This document shows positions 8,744 to 17,635 of a stretch of DNA of 64,000 bases, piece after piece. Source of the DNA: Sandaracinus sp. GTDB taxonomy: Bacteria > Myxococcota_A > Polyangia > Polyangiales > Houyiibacteriaceae. The position numbers were made by a program, and so were the translations under genes. Location of the stretch: positions 1 through 64,000 of the forward strand of contig PABA01000203.1 of assembly GCA_002699025.1 (NCBI GenBank), read 5' to 3'. The notes beneath the pieces are model-generated. The model saw only the letters and a list, made by a program, of their open reading frames with translations, searched no databases and was not told the DNA's origin. The first letter of the stretch is position 1; each line of letters begins with the position of its first letter.

Positions 8744-10651
8744 ATGCGAAAGACCCTGCGACACTCCTGGCTCCTTCTGACCGCTTTCGCTCTGGCGGCG
8801 TGCGGCGACATCCCCGTCGACGACTTCCGCTCCGAGGGCGGCGCCTCGCCCGACCCGACGGGCGTCATCCAGGGCACCATCCTCTACTCCGGGCCGCGGC
8901 CGGTCTGCGAGTACGACGAGGTGACCGGTGACCCGACGCGGGTGCTCGGGCGGGTCGTCCTGACGCTCTTCGTCTTCGACAACCCGCCGCCGCCGGACGG
9001 CAGCGCGACGGGCGCGGCGAACCTGCTCACGGTGCCCGGTCAGCTGCTCTTCACGACGCTGAACGACTGCCTGCCGCAGGACGCGACGCCGGAGCAGCGG
9101 GCCGAGTTCATCGTGCGCTCGGTCGAGTTCACCTGGCCGGAGATCCCGCTCGGGGACGGGGGTCCCCTCGGCTACCAGATCCGCGGCTTCTACGACTACG
9201 ACGAGGACTTCATCCCGTTCTTCGGCATCACCCGGCTCGGCACGGCCGGGGACATCGCCGGCGGCGCCTTCGTCGACCCGAACGCGGCCGTCCGCGAGTT
9301 CCGCGAGATCCGCTTCGGCGCCGCGCAGGACCGGCCGAACGGCGAGGTCATCGGCGGCATCAGCGTGGCCCTCGGCGCGCCGATCAACACGGAGCTCCCG
9401 GCCTTCCGCCTCACCGGCGATCCGCTGAACGCCGAGGAGGTCCTGCCGACCTCCGATGACCCGATCGTCCGCGAGAACGACCTCTACGACAACACGAACA
9501 CCCGGCTCGAGATGTTCTCCCGGAACCCGGACGACGAGCAGACGGCGGCGCTGATGAGCGCCATGGACGTGGGCGGCCTCGCGCTGAACACGGCCAACGA
9601 GTTCGCCTACGCCTGGTACGTCCGCCCGGTGAACGTCGACGACAACCCGGAGGAGCAGGACCTGCACCCGATCCTCGGCTCGGCGAACATCCCCTGGTAC
9701 TTCCCGATCGTCCTCCAGCAGCGGGTCCAGAACGAGATCGAGGTCGCCGCCGGGGTGCCGAGCGTGCTCCTCGTCCCGACCGTGCGGCCGACGCAGGTGC
9801 TCAACAAGGAAGTGTTCTACCCGAACATCGACATCGCGATCGCGCCGGTCGGGGCCGTGTCGACGGCCGCCGACGACCGCTGCACCTTCCCCTACATCCC
9901 GCCCGGCAACACCACGGCGAACTACGAGCGCATCCCCGTCGACTGCCAGGAGGTCCCGGCCGGCTTCTACGCGACGAACGTGCTCCAGGGTCTCGCCGGC
10001 GCCCTGCCGGCCGGCGGGGGTGTCCGCGAGTGCGACGCCGGCGCGCCCGGCATCGGCGACCCCTGCGTCTCGGACACCCAGTGCGAGCCCTTCGGGCTGG
10101 TCTGCAACAACGCGGGCGAGTGCGCCGCATGCCGGACGGGCGCCGCGTGCCAGGACGGCCGCTGCCAGGTGCTCAACCTGATCTCCGACACGCAGCGGAA
10201 CCTCATCGGCGGCCAGTACTCCTCGCAGAGCTGGGCCGTGCCCAACGCGCTCGGGGACCCGAGCCAGGTCGGCGAGGACGCCGCCGTGGCCAGCCAGGGG
10301 CCCGAGGGGCTCTACGTGGTCTACGACCCGAACCCGGAGGGCCCCGTGGGTCGCCAGGGCGGCCGCGCCGGCTGCGACCGAGCCGTCGACCCGGCAGACG
10401 GCATGGAGCGCGACATCGTGTACCAGACCTTCGAGACCGCCTACGGCGACGCCGCCGCGGAGGTCGAGGAGATCTGCTGTGGCCCGATCGAGCACCTCTG
10501 CGGGCTCCCGCTCTGCGAGGCCATCGACGCCGGCGGCGGCCTGATGATCCGGAGCTCGCCCACGAGCTCGGAGACGGACGACCAGGGGCGCGTCATCCCG
10601 AACTGCGTGCCCTTCGAGATGCCCGCGCTCTGCTGCGGCGCCGCCGGCTGA
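8744..10651 (+). CDS. Large lipoprotein linked to the TonB receptors
   Basis: 635 aa. A signal peptide with lipobox LAAC (Cys20) marks a lipoprotein. The body is mostly beta/coil, with an N-terminal region that could be a carboxypeptidase-like fold (GVIQGTILYSG...). It has a Cys-rich segment at about 425-475 (CVSDTQCEP, CNNAGECAACRTGAACQDGRC) like small disulfide knots in myxobacterial surface proteins, and further cysteines near the C-terminus (EICCGPIEHLCGLPLC, LCCGAAG). Position suggests a surface-exposed partner of the two receptors, by analogy with SusD-like lipoproteins beside TonB receptors, but no SusD similarity is seen. Strong terminator downstream. Confidence 0.85.
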   Translation: MRKTLRHSWLLLTAFALAACGDIPVDDFRSEGGASPDPTGVIQGTILYSGPRPVCEYDEVTGDPTRVLGRVVLTLFVFDNPPPPDGSATGAANLLTVPGQLLFTTLNDCLPQDATPEQRAEFIVRSVEFTWPEIPLGDGGPLGYQIRGFYDYDEDFIPFFGITRLGTAGDIAGGAFVDPNAAVREFREIRFGAAQDRPNGEVIGGISVALGAPINTELPAFRLTGDPLNAEEVLPTSDDPIVRENDLYDNTNTRLEMFSRNPDDEQTAALMSAMDVGGLALNTANEFAYAWYVRPVNVDDNPEEQDLHPILGSANIPWYFPIVLQQRVQNEIEVAAGVPSVLLVPTVRPTQVLNKEVFYPNIDIAIAPVGAVSTAADDRCTFPYIPPGNTTANYERIPVDCQEVPAGFYATNVLQGLAGALPAGGGVRECDAGAPGIGDPCVSDTQCEPFGLVCNNAGECAACRTGAACQDGRCQVLNLISDTQRNLIGGQYSSQSWAVPNALGDPSQVGEDAAVASQGPEGLYVVYDPNPEGPVGRQGGRAGCDRAVDPADGMERDIVYQTFETAYGDAAAEVEEICCGPIEHLCGLPLCEAIDAGGGLMIRSSPTSSETDDQGRVIPNCVPFEMPALCCGAAG

Positions 10652-10674
10652 GCGGCGCGCGCGACGAGCTCCGA

Positions 10675-10713
10675 CGACGAGGCGGGCCCGACCGGGCCCG
10701 CCTCGTCGCGTTT
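10675..10713 (+). terminator. Intrinsic terminator after the receptor-lipoprotein operon
   Basis: Perfect 15-bp inverted repeat (10675-10689 with 10694-10708), loop GACC, followed by a short T-run (cgttt). It lies 24 bp after the lipoprotein stop. Confidence 0.8.
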
Positions 10714-10778
10714 CGGGAATCGCTCGGCGCCGCCCGGGCTTTTTGACCCGGAGGGCCGCCCGCGATATCTCGAACGAC

Positions 10779-11702
10779 GTGACGCCCGCCGTGCTCACAC
10801 CGGGGAACTTCGACGGGGTGCACCTCGGCCACCAGGCCCTCGTGCGCGCCGCCCGGGAGCGCGCCGACGCGGAGGGCTGGCGCGCCGTCGCCATGTTCTT
10901 CGATCCGCACCCCACGGCCTTCTTCCGGCCCGAGGCGGCGCCGCCCCTGCTGACCCAGCCGGCGCGACGGGCCGAGCTCCTCCGGGCCCGCGGCGCGGAC
11001 GCGGTCGACGTGCGGACGTTCGACGCGGCCTTCGCGGCCCAGTCGCCGGAGGCCTTCGTCGAGGACGTCCTGGTGGGCGAGCACCGGGTGCGGGCCATCG
11101 TCTGCGGCCCGGACTTCCGCTTCGGCGCGAAGCGCGCCGGGGACGTGTCCGTGCTGCGGCGCCTCGGCGAGGCGCATGGCTTCGACGTGCGCGTCGTGGA
11201 CCCGGTCCGCGAGGCGGGGGGCGTGGTCTCCTCGACGCGCGTGCGGGGGCTGATCGGCGAGGGCGAGGTGGCCGCGGCGTCGGCGCTCCTCGACCGGTAC
11301 CACGACGTGACGGGCGTGGTGGTGGAGGGCGACCGGCGGGGGCGGACCATCGGCTTCCCGACGGCGAACCTCGCCGGGCCCGAGGACAGCCCGCTCGGTA
11401 TGGTGCCGGCCGATGGCGTCTACGCCGTCATCGCGCGGGCCGACGACGGACCGCCGCTGCGGGGCGTGGCGAACATCGGCGTCCGCCCGACCTTCGAGGC
11501 CGGGCGCTCGCTCGAGGTGCACCTGCTCGACTTCGAGGGGGACCTCTACGGCCGACGCCTGCGCGTGGCCTTCGTGGCGCGGCTGCGCGGCGAGCGGAAG
11601 TTCGACGGGGTCGACGCGCTCGTGGCGCAGCTCGGGCGGGACGTGGAAGAGGGGCGAGCCGCGCTCGACGCGGCCGACGAGGGGCGGCTCGAGTGGATCT
11701 GA
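10779..11702 (+). CDS. ribF: Bifunctional riboflavin kinase/FAD synthetase
   Basis: 307 aa. It makes FMN from riboflavin and ATP, then FAD from FMN. The N-terminal adenylyltransferase half has GNFDGVHLGHQ, FFDPHP and VCGPDFRFG; the C-terminal kinase half has GRTIGFPTANL, DGVYAV, GVANIGVRPTF and the closing LRGERKFD. Length is usual for RibF. The start is not certain: GTG at 10779 puts the nucleotide motif near the N-terminus, while TTG at 10743 or GTG at 10791 are possible. It overlaps the next gene by 10 bp, suggesting coupled translation. Another riboflavin-pathway gene (ribA) lies on the other strand at 21103. Confidence 0.92.
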   Translation: MTPAVLTPGNFDGVHLGHQALVRAARERADAEGWRAVAMFFDPHPTAFFRPEAAPPLLTQPARRAELLRARGADAVDVRTFDAAFAAQSPEAFVEDVLVGEHRVRAIVCGPDFRFGAKRAGDVSVLRRLGEAHGFDVRVVDPVREAGGVVSSTRVRGLIGEGEVAAASALLDRYHDVTGVVVEGDRRGRTIGFPTANLAGPEDSPLGMVPADGVYAVIARADDGPPLRGVANIGVRPTFEAGRSLEVHLLDFEGDLYGRRLRVAFVARLRGERKFDGVDALVAQLGRDVEEGRAALDAADEGRLEWI

Positions 11703-12739
11703 ACAGGCTCTATCGCTACCGGCGCGGCGAGCTCGAGCGGGAGGCGCGGCGCCTCGGCGTCGAGCGCCCCGAACGCCTCGACCGGCGCGAGCTCGAGCGA
11801 CGCATCCGCGACGCGAGCGGCGGCTCCACGACCAAGCGCGCGCGCCGGGCCTTCCGGAAGGTGCTGGGCTTCGCCAAGGCGCTCGCGGGCGCGGCGCCGA
11901 GCCTGCCGCGCAGCGCGCCCCCGCGGCCGGCCCCGCCGCGACCGAAGCCCGCCCGCGCCACCGAGAGCCCCCGCCCGCCCACCGACGAGAGCGCGAAGGC
12001 GAGCCCGTCGACGCCCGCCGCGCCGAAGGCCTCCGCGCAGGCCTCCGCCGCGCCGACCTCCGCGACGCATGCCGCGGCCGCGCCACCCACAGCAGGGTCG
12101 CCGCGGGCGGAGCCGTCCTCCTCGCCCGCGCCCGAGCCGCCTCCGGCCCCGGCGAGGGACGCGAGCCCCCAGCCGACGCCGGTCCCCGTCAGCGAGACAC
12201 CGTCGACCACCGGCCGCCCCGCGCCCTTCGCCGAGGATCCCGAGCTCGACGAGCTCCTCGAGCAGGAGCCGATCCAGACCCGCACCATGGCGCGCATCCT
12301 CGCCGAGCAGGGCTTCCAGCGGCGCGCCCGGGCCATCTACCAGAAGCTCCTGCGCGAACGCCCGGAGGACGGCGAGCTCGCGCGCGAGGCCCAGCGCCTC
12401 GGCGACGAAGGCGCCGATGAAGACGAAGAGGGCGACCGAGACGAGTGCGTCGCCGTCGCCCTCGAGGCCGAGCGAGCGCTCGTCGCCTGGCGCGTCACCC
12501 CCGCCGGCCTCGAACGCGCCCGACGCCTCGCGCCCGGCGACGCCCCCCTCGTGCTTCGCGCCATCGTCCTCGCCCCCCGCGGCGAAGGCGTCCGCCGCGA
12601 GGTGCGCGAGTGCGGCATCCCGAAGGTCGGAGAGCAGGTGCTCCGCGTCGCCGCCGAGGCGCGCATCGTGGCCGCCGTGGGCCTGAAGCTCCCCGACCGC
12701 TTCGTCTCCATCGCCCACGCCCCCGCCCTCACCCTCTAG
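11693..12739 (+). CDS. Hypothetical protein with SAP-like N-terminus and TPR-like segment
   Basis: 348 aa, not recognised. Residues 1-40 (RLYRYRRGELEREARRLG, then RLDRRELERRI) resemble a short SAP or Rho-N type helical motif. A long Pro/Ala/Ser-rich disordered linker follows (about 60-175), then a helix pair QTRTMARILAEQGFQRRARA typical of one TPR, an acidic patch, and a C-terminal beta domain with VAWRVTPAGLERARRL. The GTG start lies inside the end of ribF. The reading frame is supported by uniform GC3 and by a terminator just after the stop. Confidence 0.65.
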   Translation: MDLNRLYRYRRGELEREARRLGVERPERLDRRELERRIRDASGGSTTKRARRAFRKVLGFAKALAGAAPSLPRSAPPRPAPPRPKPARATESPRPPTDESAKASPSTPAAPKASAQASAAPTSATHAAAAPPTAGSPRAEPSSSPAPEPPPAPARDASPQPTPVPVSETPSTTGRPAPFAEDPELDELLEQEPIQTRTMARILAEQGFQRRARAIYQKLLRERPEDGELAREAQRLGDEGADEDEEGDRDECVAVALEAERALVAWRVTPAGLERARRLAPGDAPLVLRAIVLAPRGEGVRREVRECGIPKVGEQVLRVAAEARIVAAVGLKLPDRFVSIAHAPALTL

Positions 12740-12763
12740 AGCGACGGCCTCCCGGCCGTCGCT
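12740..12763. terminator. Bidirectional hairpin between convergent genes
   Basis: Perfect 10-bp stem (12740-12749 with 12754-12763), loop TCCC, between the convergent stops at 12739 and 12762. The right arm includes the stop codon of the PilZ gene. There is no long T-run on either side. Confidence 0.55.
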
Positions 12764-13103
12764 AGCCGATCAGGGTCAGGAAGGTCTCGAGCTGGTGCTG
12801 CTGGAGGGGGCTGAGCTCGCCGAACTGGACACCGATGAGGTGAAGCCCGTCGTCGCGCTCGGCGGACCAGCGGACGGCGCCGCGCGCCTCGAAGGGATCC
12901 TGGTCCGGATCCTCGATGCCGTCCTGGGTCAGAAAGAGGGTCAGGCTCAGCGTCGCGCCGTCGGGGACGGGGTGCTCCATGATCAGGCCGACCCCACCGG
13001 CGGAGAGGTTCTGCGTCGAGACGGCCACCGTCTCGCCCTTGAAGCCGATCTCGCCCGCCACCTCGACGGGGTAGCGTTGATGCTGCCTCTGCTCGTTGCC
13101 CAT
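12762..13103 (-). CDS. Single-domain PilZ protein
   Basis: 113 aa. PilZ domains bind cyclic di-GMP. Both diagnostic motifs are present: RQHQR (RxxxR) near the N-terminus and NLSAGGVG (D/NxSxxG) about 30 residues later, then the beta strands TLSLTLFL, RGAVRWS and LIGVQFGEL. Many such small PilZ proteins in myxobacteria have no attached output domain and act by protein contact. I chose the ATG at 13103, which has an AGGGGCG-type ribosome site; an in-frame ATG at 13136 would add 11 residues. Confidence 0.88.
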   Translation of the reverse strand: MGNEQRQHQRYPVEVAGEIGFKGETVAVSTQNLSAGGVGLIMEHPVPDGATLSLTLFLTQDGIEDPDQDPFEARGAVRWSAERDDGLHLIGVQFGELSPLQQHQLETFLTLIG

Positions 13104-13145
13104 CGACTCGCCCCTGCCGCGCGCCACGCGGCCCATCCGTTCCCA

Positions 13146-13799
13146 TCACCTCGGGGCCCCGACGTCCCCCACCCGACGACGCGGCCGGCGGGCTCCACCC
13201 CGAGTCCCGAGGATGCGGGTGAACGCGCCGGAGGTAAAGGCGTCCAGGAGCGCCTCGAGCTCCCGGATGCGCAGGAGCGTGCCCGGATCCCGCGCGCCCA
13301 GCAGATCGCGCTCGAGCTGGAGCCGACGCCGCTCGTAGAAGGCCTCGACGACGAGCCGCACGCGCTCGTCCCGGAGCAGGGCCCGCTGGCGCTCTTCGCG
13401 CAGCAGCCCCACCTCGTTCGGCCCGTAGGCCGCGCGGTCGAAACGGAACGTGAGGGACGCATCGAGGACCAGGTCGTCGTCGGTCGAGATGCGCGTCTCC
13501 TCGTCCTCGATCTGCGCGCTCAGATCGCGCTGCTGACCTCGCCGCACGCCCACCCGGAGCTGCGGCAGCCAACCTCCCCGGCGCGCCCGCCGCGCGACCT
13601 GCCGCGCCCGCGCCGGGTCGTAGGCGGGATCGACCGAGACGGCCTCCACGAGCTCGTCGAGCCGCGGCTCGTGCTCGTAGGCGGCGAGGGCCTCGGCCAC
13701 GGCCTCGGGGCTGGGCGCGGGCGGGACCTGCGCCCGGGAGGCGGCGGGGAGGAGGGCGGAGAGGAGCGAGGTGGCGAGGGCGAGGCGAGCGAGGGTCAT
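13146..13799 (-). CDS. Exported hypothetical protein
   Basis: 217 aa. A signal peptide (MTLARLALATSLLSALLPAA, then SRAQ) is followed by a domain with YDPARARQVARRARRGG, an acidic ISTDDDLVLDASLTF stretch and a long charged helix (about 130-185, EERQRALLRDERVRLV, YERRRLQLERDLLGA). The pattern of short strands plus long amphipathic helices resembles part of a TolC-type outer-membrane protein, but the length is too short for one. The ATG overlaps the stop of the upstream lipoprotein gene (ATGA), so the two are translationally coupled. Confidence 0.7.
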   Translation of the reverse strand: MTLARLALATSLLSALLPAASRAQVPPAPSPEAVAEALAAYEHEPRLDELVEAVSVDPAYDPARARQVARRARRGGWLPQLRVGVRRGQQRDLSAQIEDEETRISTDDDLVLDASLTFRFDRAAYGPNEVGLLREERQRALLRDERVRLVVEAFYERRRLQLERDLLGARDPGTLLRIRELEALLDAFTSGAFTRILGTRGGARRPRRRVGDVGAPR

Positions 13800-14149
13800 G
13801 GCGAGTCTCCAGTCGGATCCGTGAGCAGGCGGCGGAGGGCGACGAGGGCCTGGCGTCGCTCCCAGCGGCAGAGGGAAGCGCTCCGACACGGCAGGCGGCC
13901 AGCGAGCCGGCCCGGGAGCGCCGCCGCCCGCGGCGGGAGGCGCGCGGGTCGCTCGGGCATCGCCGGGCTCCAGACGAGGCGCGCCAGGAGCACGCCGCTC
14001 CAGCGCCTCCGGGCGCGCGCCGCGCTCCCCGAGCTACGCTCGACGCTCCGCCGCGCCTCCGCCGCGAGCCGAAGCCGCGGCCAGCCACTCCCGCGCGCGC
14101 AGCCCGCGATCAGGAGGGAGAGGGCGAGGGCGGCGAGGACGGCGCGCAC
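13796..14149 (-). CDS. Small Arg-rich lipoprotein
   Basis: 117 aa from GTG at 14149. The start VRAVLAALALSLLIAGC is a lipoprotein signal with lipobox IAGC. The mature part is very rich in Arg, Ala and Pro and has no recognised domain. A longer start at ATG 14188 is possible. It ends with TGA overlapping the ATG of the following exported protein, which supports this frame. Its function is unknown. Confidence 0.5.
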   Translation of the reverse strand: MRAVLAALALSLLIAGCARGSGWPRLRLAAEARRSVERSSGSAARARRRWSGVLLARLVWSPAMPERPARLPPRAAALPGRLAGRLPCRSASLCRWERRQALVALRRLLTDPTGDSP

Positions 14150-14299
14150 GGAGCCTCTTCGCCCCGGGACCAGGTCGGTTGCGAGCATGGCATGGAGCGA
14201 AGAGGCGAACGAGCGAGCCACTCCGCGATCACGGAGCCCGCGGCACGGGCTCCGCCGACGCTCGGAGGGGCGGGCCTCGACGACCGCCCGACGCGAGCC

Positions 14300-14467
14300 C
14301 CATCACCTGCGCACCATCACCTGCGCACCATCACCTGCGCACCATCACCTGCGCGCCATGACCCGCGCACCATCACCTGCGCACCGTGACCCGCGCACCA
14401 TGACCCGCGCACCATCACCCGCGCACCGTGACCCGCGCACCATCACCTGCGCACCATCGCCCGCGCG
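14300..14467. repeat. 14-bp minisatellite, 12 copies
   Basis: Twelve head-to-tail copies of catcacctgcgcac with internal variants (catgacccgcgcac, cgtgacccgcgcac). The unit is not a multiple of three and every frame is poor, so it is non-coding. It lies between the PDZ membrane protein (stop at 14506) and the small lipoprotein gene. Confidence 0.9.
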
Positions 14468-14505
14468 AGCGAGCTCGCCGGCGACGGCTCGCGGCTCGCT
14501 GACGC

Positions 14506-15996
14506 TCAGAGGTGCAGGTGCGCCTCGGCGGGCGCCCGGCGCGAGCGCACGACGGCCAGCGCCAGGGCGAAGCAGCCGGCGATCCAGAACGCAGCGCGTG
14601 CGTCCGGCGGCGTCAGCTCGGCCGGGTCCACGGGCGCGCCTCCGCTCGTCGCGCCCACCATGGCCCAGACCAGCCCCGCGAGCGCCGTGGGCCCCGCGAA
14701 GCGCCGCGCCGCCGCCGGGAGCGCCCCGCCCGCGAGCCCCAGCGCGACGGCGAGCGCGAACCAGACCGGGAGGGGCGCCGCCGCCAGCGCGCCCCCGACG
14801 AAGAGGAGCGCGAGGAGCCCGGCCGCCAGCCCCCGCTCGACGTCCCGCAGCACCCGCGGCCCCAGGCCGCCGGCCCCCAGCGCGCCGAGGCCCCCGAAGA
14901 AGGCGAGCGCGGAGATGGGCGAGCGCAGGAGCAGGGCGTCGCCCCAGCCCTCCCCCTGCGCCGCGAGCGCGGCCGCGAGGCTCGTCGTGCCGAGCTGGAG
15001 CGCCGCCGCGCCGAAGGCCAGCCCCAGCGGCGCCACCTCGAGCAGGGCCCCGAGCGGCCGGCGGCAGGCGAAGCCGCGCCCGAGGGCGAGGATCGCGAGA
15101 GCGAGGCCCCAGAGCATCAAGTCGCCTCCGACGGTCCGGACGAGCGCCGCGCCCCCCAGCGCGAAGAGGCCGAGGCGGACGAGCGGTCCCACGCGACGGC
15201 TGCGCTCGAAGCGGAGCCGCGCCAGCGGCCCGACGAGGGCCGCGAAGAGGAGCAGCGCGGCCGCGCCGAAGGGGAACGGCGAAGGGGCCCGGGGCGCCTC
15301 GAGGGGGATGCGAACGCGCCGCTCGCCGCCGACGTCGTCGCGCAGCAGGGTGAGCTGCGGCGCCGCGCCGGGCTGCGGCAGGAGCTCGGCCGGGCTCCGC
15401 GCACGCCAACCGTGGACCGCCACGATCCGATCTCCTGGTCGGACGCCCGCCCGCGCCGCGGGCCCGCCGTCCACGACCTCGGCCACGCCGAGCCCGAGGG
15501 TCCCCGGCTCGGCCTCCTCCAGCCGGAGCCCGAGCGCCTCCCCGTGCGCGGCGGCGGCCCGCTCTTGATCCCGGTCGATCCCCACGGCCCGCGGCGAGCC
15601 GAGGTCGAGGCGCGCCTCCTGGCGACCGACCACCCGCTGCCCGCGGGGCGAGGCGAAGGCCAGCTCGGCGTCGCCCACGAAGGTGCCGCGCCCGCCGAGA
15701 CGGCGCAGCAGCGCGTCCTCCACGGGCACCTCCGCCCGGTCCGCAGCGACGGCGCGGACCTCGAGGGTCTCGTCGTAGTCCCGCGGCGCCTCCCCCGGCG
15801 CGTGGAAGCGGCCGCGGAGGCGTAGCGTCCCCTCCCGACCGACCGGCAGCCCCTCGGCCTCGACGCGGAGCACGGCGCCGCGATCGAGGCGCTCCGGCCC
15901 GACGGCCTCGACCTCGAGGAGCTCCGCGTCCACGGTCGGCGCGCACCCGCCCAGCATCAGCGCGAGGGCGACGGCGAGGGGGCGCGAGGAGAGCAC
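14506..15996 (-). CDS. Lipoprotein-type PDZ protein with polytopic membrane domain
   Basis: 496 aa. It begins with a lipoprotein-like signal (ALALMLGGC), followed by a beta-rich region (about 20-140), a PDZ domain (about 155-235, LGLGVAEVVDGG and AGVRPGDRIVAVHGW), and at least eight hydrophobic segments from about 250 to the end (for example LLLFAALVGPLARL, GLALAILALGRGFA, LALAVALGLAGGALP). An N-terminal lipid anchor and PDZ domain on a polytopic protein is unusual; the membrane half has the hydrophobic pattern of ion-translocating subunits such as the NuoH family, but I cannot confirm that. The role is unknown. Confidence 0.72.
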   Translation of the reverse strand: MLSSRPLAVALALMLGGCAPTVDAELLEVEAVGPERLDRGAVLRVEAEGLPVGREGTLRLRGRFHAPGEAPRDYDETLEVRAVAADRAEVPVEDALLRRLGGRGTFVGDAELAFASPRGQRVVGRQEARLDLGSPRAVGIDRDQERAAAAHGEALGLRLEEAEPGTLGLGVAEVVDGGPAARAGVRPGDRIVAVHGWRARSPAELLPQPGAAPQLTLLRDDVGGERRVRIPLEAPRAPSPFPFGAAALLLFAALVGPLARLRFERSRRVGPLVRLGLFALGGAALVRTVGGDLMLWGLALAILALGRGFACRRPLGALLEVAPLGLAFGAAALQLGTTSLAAALAAQGEGWGDALLLRSPISALAFFGGLGALGAGGLGPRVLRDVERGLAAGLLALLFVGGALAAAPLPVWFALAVALGLAGGALPAAARRFAGPTALAGLVWAMVGATSGGAPVDPAELTPPDARAAFWIAGCFALALAVVRSRRAPAEAHLHL

Positions 15997-16250
15997 GCCC
16001 GACCCTCGCGTCGGGCGCCGATCCCGTCAAAAAAGCCGCTCGGCAGCGCGCCGGCGAGGCGGCACGTCGCAGCCCTCGACGACCCCCTCGCGCGGGCCCC
16101 GCGAAGGGGCCTGCCGACTTCGACCGTCATGCCCTCGAGCGCGAGCGGAGGGCGCCGCGCTCCGACGTCGCGCGCACGGCCCACGGGCCCTCGGGGCCGG
16201 ACGCACGACGGAGGAGAACCTCGACGGAGGAGAACCTCGACGGAAGAAAG

Positions 16251-16276
16251 AAGGCGAGAGGCACGCCTCTCGCCTT
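16251..16276 (-). terminator. Terminator of tRNA-Ala
   Basis: Perfect 11-bp stem (16251-16261 with 16266-16276) and 4-nt loop, followed on the minus strand by CTTTCTT. It begins 12 nt after the CCA end of tRNA-Ala. Confidence 0.75.
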
Positions 16277-16287
16277 CGGATTCTCCT

Positions 16288-16363
16288 TGGTGGAGCTGAG
16301 GGGAATCGAACCCCTGACCTTCGCACTGCCAGTGCGACGCTCTCCCAGCTGAGCTACAGCCCC
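16288..16363 (-). tRNA. tRNA-Ala (anticodon GGC), canonical
   Basis: 76 nt including an encoded CCA. Acceptor GGGGCTG/CAGCTCC contains the G3-U70 pair that marks alanine tRNAs. The anticodon loop CTGGCAG has U33 and GGC; D and T arms are standard (GGTTCGATTCC T-arm). It is a single gene with its own promoter and terminator and serves as the host-type reference for the unusual tRNA array at 52305-58626, which also contains Ala-GGC. Confidence 0.97.
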
Positions 16364-16390
16364 AGGAGTGGTCCCCCGCGGGGGACCGAG

Positions 16391-16419
16391 GTTGTGGTCC
16401 AGGACGCGCCCCGTGTCAA
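16391..16419 (-). promoter_or_regulatory. Probable sigma70 promoter of tRNA-Ala
   Basis: On the minus strand TTGACA (16419-16414), a 17-nt spacer and CACAAC (16396-16391), 28 nt before the tRNA 5' end. A GGTCCCCC/GGGGGACC inverted repeat (16370-16387) follows between the -10 and the tRNA. Confidence 0.5.
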
Positions 16420-16447
16420 AGAGTTTTTTCGGGGCGCGCCGCGGGGC

Positions 16448-17443
16448 TCACATCTCCTCTTCGGGCGTCACGCAGATGCCGGGCGTCGTCGGCGTCCGCA
16501 CCTCCGCCATGTCCCCGGGCTCGAGCGGCAGGCACTCGAGATCCATGCCGCACTCACCGCTGAAGGCCACGCCCCCGTCCTCCGGGGTCCCGGCGTCCGG
16601 CAGGGCGCCCGCATCGGGCGGCGCGGTCCCCGCGTCGGTCTCCTCGCCCGGCACCTCGCAGAAGGAGAAGCAGGCGCCCCCCGTGTCGCTCGTCGGCCGG
16701 CAGCTCAGCCCGGGCGCGCACTGGTCGAGGAACTCACAGGCGCTCCCCTCCATGCCATCCTCGCCCTCGGCGGGCTCCCAGTCGAAGCAGTCGGCGACCA
16801 GGTCGCCGTTCGTCGCGCCGAGCACGTAGCAGGCCTGCCCCTCGTCGCAGCCGGTCTGGTAGACGGGGTCGCAGTTGCTCGCCGTCTGGCAGAACCCGAA
16901 GAAGGGATCGCTGTTCGCGCCGAGGCAGATGCCGTCCTCGCCGCAGTCGGTCGTCTCGCCGTCGCACATGCGCTGGCAGACGGCGAGCGGCGCCGGGCCG
17001 GGCCGGTTCGCGCTGGTGCAGAAGAAGCCCTGCTGGCAGTCGTCGGCGATGACGTCGTCGGTCGTGTCGTCGGGCGTCACGTCCTGGTTGAAGGAGCAGA
17101 GCACGCCCTCCCCCTTGAAGCGGTCGCCCTCGACGCACGCGAAGTAGACGTCGACGATGTCGCCGGCCTCGTCGGCCTCGAGCGCCACCGCGCACTTGGC
17201 GCCGTCGCCGCAGCTGTCGGCCTCGAAGGGGTCGCACTCCTGCGCGGTGCCCGCGTCCGTGCCGGCGTCCTCGCCGCCCGCGTCCATGGGGGGCATGCCC
17301 GAGTCCGTGCCCGAGTCCGTGCCGCCGCCCGCGTCGACGCCACCGGCGTCCGTGCCACCGGCGTCCACGTCGCCGCCGTCGTCGTCCCCGCAGGCGAGGC
17401 CCAGGGCGAGAGAGGCGATGAGGGTGATTCGAAGAAAGCGCAT
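16448..17443 (-). CDS. Asp/Gly/Ala-rich Cys-containing lipoprotein
   Basis: 331 aa. Signal with lipobox LGLAC (Cys18) followed by a low-complexity linker of DAGG/DSG/DAG repeats (about 19-68), as is common in myxobacterial surface lipoproteins. The folded part (about 70-260) has many cysteines in EGF-like spacing (CDPFEADSCGDGAKC, CQQGFFC, CDPVYQTGCDEGQACY, CAPGLSCRP). A second Asp/Ala/Gly linker precedes the C-terminus (DAGALPDAGTPEDGG). It is likely exported and disulfide-bonded, or metal-binding. No enzymatic motif is seen. Confidence 0.8.
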   Translation of the reverse strand: MRFLRITLIASLALGLACGDDDGGDVDAGGTDAGGVDAGGGTDSGTDSGMPPMDAGGEDAGTDAGTAQECDPFEADSCGDGAKCAVALEADEAGDIVDVYFACVEGDRFKGEGVLCSFNQDVTPDDTTDDVIADDCQQGFFCTSANRPGPAPLAVCQRMCDGETTDCGEDGICLGANSDPFFGFCQTASNCDPVYQTGCDEGQACYVLGATNGDLVADCFDWEPAEGEDGMEGSACEFLDQCAPGLSCRPTSDTGGACFSFCEVPGEETDAGTAPPDAGALPDAGTPEDGGVAFSGECGMDLECLPLEPGDMAEVRTPTTPGICVTPEEEM

Positions 17444-17635
17444 CGTCGTGGTCCTCCACGGCCCGCGCCCACCATCCCTGGCGCGGCCAAGCGCGCAGAC
17501 TAGCAGCAGGAGCGGAAAACGGACAAGACGACGCGATGCGTCAACGCCCTTTTCGCTCGGCCCACGCAGCCTTCGGGATGGCGCCCTCCTCCGTCCGCCC
17601 CTCGGAGGTCCGGACGCGGACCCGAAACGGATCGC

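Noticed and set aside
14300-14467. Possible CRISPR array
   Set aside because: The 14-bp units are directly adjacent with no spacers, so it is a minisatellite.
14345-16030. A 561-codon minus-strand frame overlapping the PDZ membrane protein in another frame
   Set aside because: Its product is Arg/Gly/Ala low complexity and runs through the 14-bp minisatellite; the frame used has a lipobox, PDZ motif and membrane segments.
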